7,279 bases of DNA from positions 1-7,279 of the forward strand of contig JAFPAS010000207.1 in assembly GCA_017424205.1 (NCBI GenBank), read 5' to 3'. Source of the stretch: Prevotella sp. GTDB taxonomy: Bacteria; Bacteroidota; Bacteroidia; Bacteroidales; Bacteroidaceae. Numbering within the stretch: position 1 is the first letter of the stretch; every line of letters starts with the position of its first letter. A program made the position numbers and the translations under genes. Positions 6,530 through 7,279 of this stretch are shown one piece after another. Below the pieces are notes generated by a model. It was not told where the DNA came from. It searched no databases and worked only from the letters and a program-made list of their open reading frames with translations.

Positions 6530-6575
6530 AAAAGGCTAATATGCTCGTTGATAGCATGTTAGCCTTTTTCTTTTT
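6530..6575 (+). terminator. Intrinsic terminator of tRNA-Gln
   Basis: The left arm (6530-6545) and right arm (6553-6568) form a 16-bp stem with a single U-G wobble around a 7-nt loop (CGTTGAT). The stem runs into TTTTTCTTTTT. The stem begins 6 nt after the tRNA. Confidence 0.93.
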
Positions 6576-6592
6576 ACATTTAGCCAGCAAAA

Positions 6593-6600
6593 CAAAAGTA
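6593..6600 (-). promoter_or_regulatory. Minus-strand -7-like element (TACTTTTG)
   Basis: On the minus strand the sequence reads TACTTTTG, an exact TAnnTTTG match. It would fire toward the tRNA-Gln terminator, antisense to it, with no gene to serve. The nearest upstream box is a TTG about 23 nt away, which is poor. It may be a chance match or a remnant of a lost gene. Confidence 0.25.
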
Positions 6601-6756
6601 GGTGCAATCCGTAACGGGATTTCAATACAGGCCCTAAGTTGTATGTGCGCTTGTCTGTGATATTTGTGTTTTTTGATAGTTTCTTAGACATAGGCTATAT
6701 GCAACAAGGCCAGCGAGCAGATACGTGTATTGTATGTTATATGGCAGACAATCTTA

Positions 6757-6800
6757 TGTGTTCTTCTGTCGTACGGCGGACTATACGACAGAAGAACACA
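6757..6800. repeat. Perfect 17-bp inverted repeat (long hairpin)
   Basis: The arms 6757-6773 and 6784-6800 are exact reverse complements around the 10-nt spacer CGGCGGACTA. With a 2-nt bulge the pairing continues (TTATG outside the left arm, CATAA outside the right), giving a stem of about 20 bp. No T-run follows on either strand. It lies 47 nt beyond the stop of the minus-strand gene, so it could mark the 3' end of that transcript or be recognised in DNA by a protein. Confidence 0.75.
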
Positions 6801-6847
6801 CATAAACGACACATCTCAAAGATCAACAAACCTCATGTCTGAGTGTG

Positions 6848-7279
6848 TTAGAACCTTACAAATACCTTTTTGCCATTCTTGATGTATATGCCAGTCTTGC
6901 AAGGTGCTGCTATTCTGATGCCATGCATATTGTACCAAATGTCTGAAGTCTGTGTGGTTATGCTGTTGATGCCATCAGGAACGTTCTCCTCGTTGTAATA
7001 ACGGTTTTCTGTTTCGTTGAAGAGCACCTTCAAACCGCCAATAACAGGGTGGGTATCCTTACCAATCTCCTGACCGAATGCTTCGCCAAGCAGATAGGCA
7101 ATCTCACCTGATGCCGTGGCGTTAAGACCTTGACAGAATGTATAGCCGTAGTTCATCATCGTCCATGTGTATGTGCCTTTCATTGGCAGGCACACGATGC
7201 GGTTCTCTATCTTGTTCTGATAGACATCGGCTTGTATTGATGCCTTCCAATGCCTTGAAGCATAGTGATATTCCGCACC
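6848..7279 (-). CDS. Large exported/surface protein, C-terminal part with Prevotella-type secretion tail (5' end outside window)
   Basis: The frame is open from the window edge to a TAA (complement of 6848-6850), giving the last 143 residues of a longer protein. The GTG at 7195 is internal because no stop precedes it. Visible are ATASGEIAYLLGEAFGQEIG (54-73) followed by KDTHPVIGG (74-82) and RYYNE (93-97). This resembles a segment I recall from large secreted Prevotella proteins (ASGE-x-AYLLN ... IGTDxxPV). The end, DIWYNMHGIRIAAPCKTGIYIKNGKKVFVRF (113-143), has the form of the C-terminal tail on many Prevotella exported proteins ('YNLxGxRV..P.KGIYIxNGKKVxxK'). That tail is related to type IX secretion sorting domains; export by that route is inferred. 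The catalytic or binding part lies outside the window, so function is unknown. It converges on the tRNA-Gln unit. Confidence 0.78.
   Translation of the reverse strand, partial: GAEYHYASRHWKASIQADVYQNKIENRIVCLPMKGTYTWTMMNYGYTFCQGLNATASGEIAYLLGEAFGQEIGKDTHPVIGGLKVLFNETENRYYNEENVPDGINSITTQTSDIWYNMHGIRIAAPCKTGIYIKNGKKVFVRF

Larger units (their letters stand above)
6576..6847. other. Non-coding stretch between tRNA-Gln terminator and the minus-strand surface-protein gene
   Basis: These 272 nt hold no convincing gene. A 67-codon frame (6639-6842, TTG start) has no recognisable domain and runs through the inverted repeat at 6757-6800, so I do not call it. The region contains ATCC-GTAACG-GGAT (6607-6620), a minus-strand TACTTTTG (6593-6600) and the long inverted repeat. 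No transposase remnant or repeat of the tRNA 3' end is visible. Confidence 0.65.

Noticed and set aside
6381..6590. 69-codon minus-strand frame across the tRNA-Gln
   Set aside because: It is the antisense of the tRNA and its terminator, with no domain and no sense of its own; tRNA antisense frames like this are often falsely annotated.
6639..6842. 67-codon plus-strand frame with TTG start
   Set aside because: It has no recognisable domain, a poor start context, and its end is the translated inverted repeat; the open length is compatible with chance.

Overview
The window reads as chromosomal DNA from an anaerobic Bacteroidales bacterium, most likely Prevotella or a close relative. Four things suggest this: promoters of the TTTG / TAnnTTTG type used by Bacteroidetes, start sites without clear Shine-Dalgarno sequences, the gene order DUF4271 protein - hemD - rnpA - yidD - tyrS, and a surface protein ending in the 'GIYIKNGKKV' tail typical of Prevotella exported proteins. 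The genus is inferred from memory of these families and no database search was made.

Layout. Positions 2-811 (+) hold the C-terminal part of an OPT-family oligopeptide transporter that starts outside the window. metK (930-2183, +) follows and is closed by a strong hairpin at 2190-2231. A compact plus-strand cluster comes next: a DUF4271 membrane protein (2334-3374), a HemD-type uroporphyrinogen-III synthase (3382-4131), the RNase P protein RnpA (4115-4552) and the small membrane-insertion factor YidD (4549-4782). Gaps in the cluster are 7 nt or less, or the genes overlap. A TACTTTTG promoter-like element inside the end of the DUF4271 gene may give hemD-rnpA-yidD their own transcript. The 323-nt gap from 4783 to 5105 contains the most unusual structure in the window: two arrays of a 10-bp repeat in opposite orientation, flanking a small GC-rich hairpin, just upstream of tyrS (5106-6398, +). 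A clean Bacteroidetes promoter then drives tRNA-Gln(UUG) (6453-6523), which ends at a textbook intrinsic terminator (6530-6575). From 6576 to 6847 there is no convincing gene, only a long perfect inverted repeat (6757-6800). The window ends in the 3' end of a minus-strand gene for a large exported or surface protein (6848-7279, partial).

How the genes fit together. Apart from the two partial genes at the edges, this is housekeeping DNA: methyl-donor synthesis, tRNA 5' processing, membrane protein insertion, tRNA-Tyr charging and a tRNA. The OPT transporter and the surface protein fit a peptide-using gut or oral anaerobe. I see no defence system, transposase, CRISPR array or complete mobile element. 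The best candidates for undescribed biology are the inverted decamer arrays before tyrS and the HemD homologue in the DUF4271/RNase P cluster, whose real role in this lineage is open to question.
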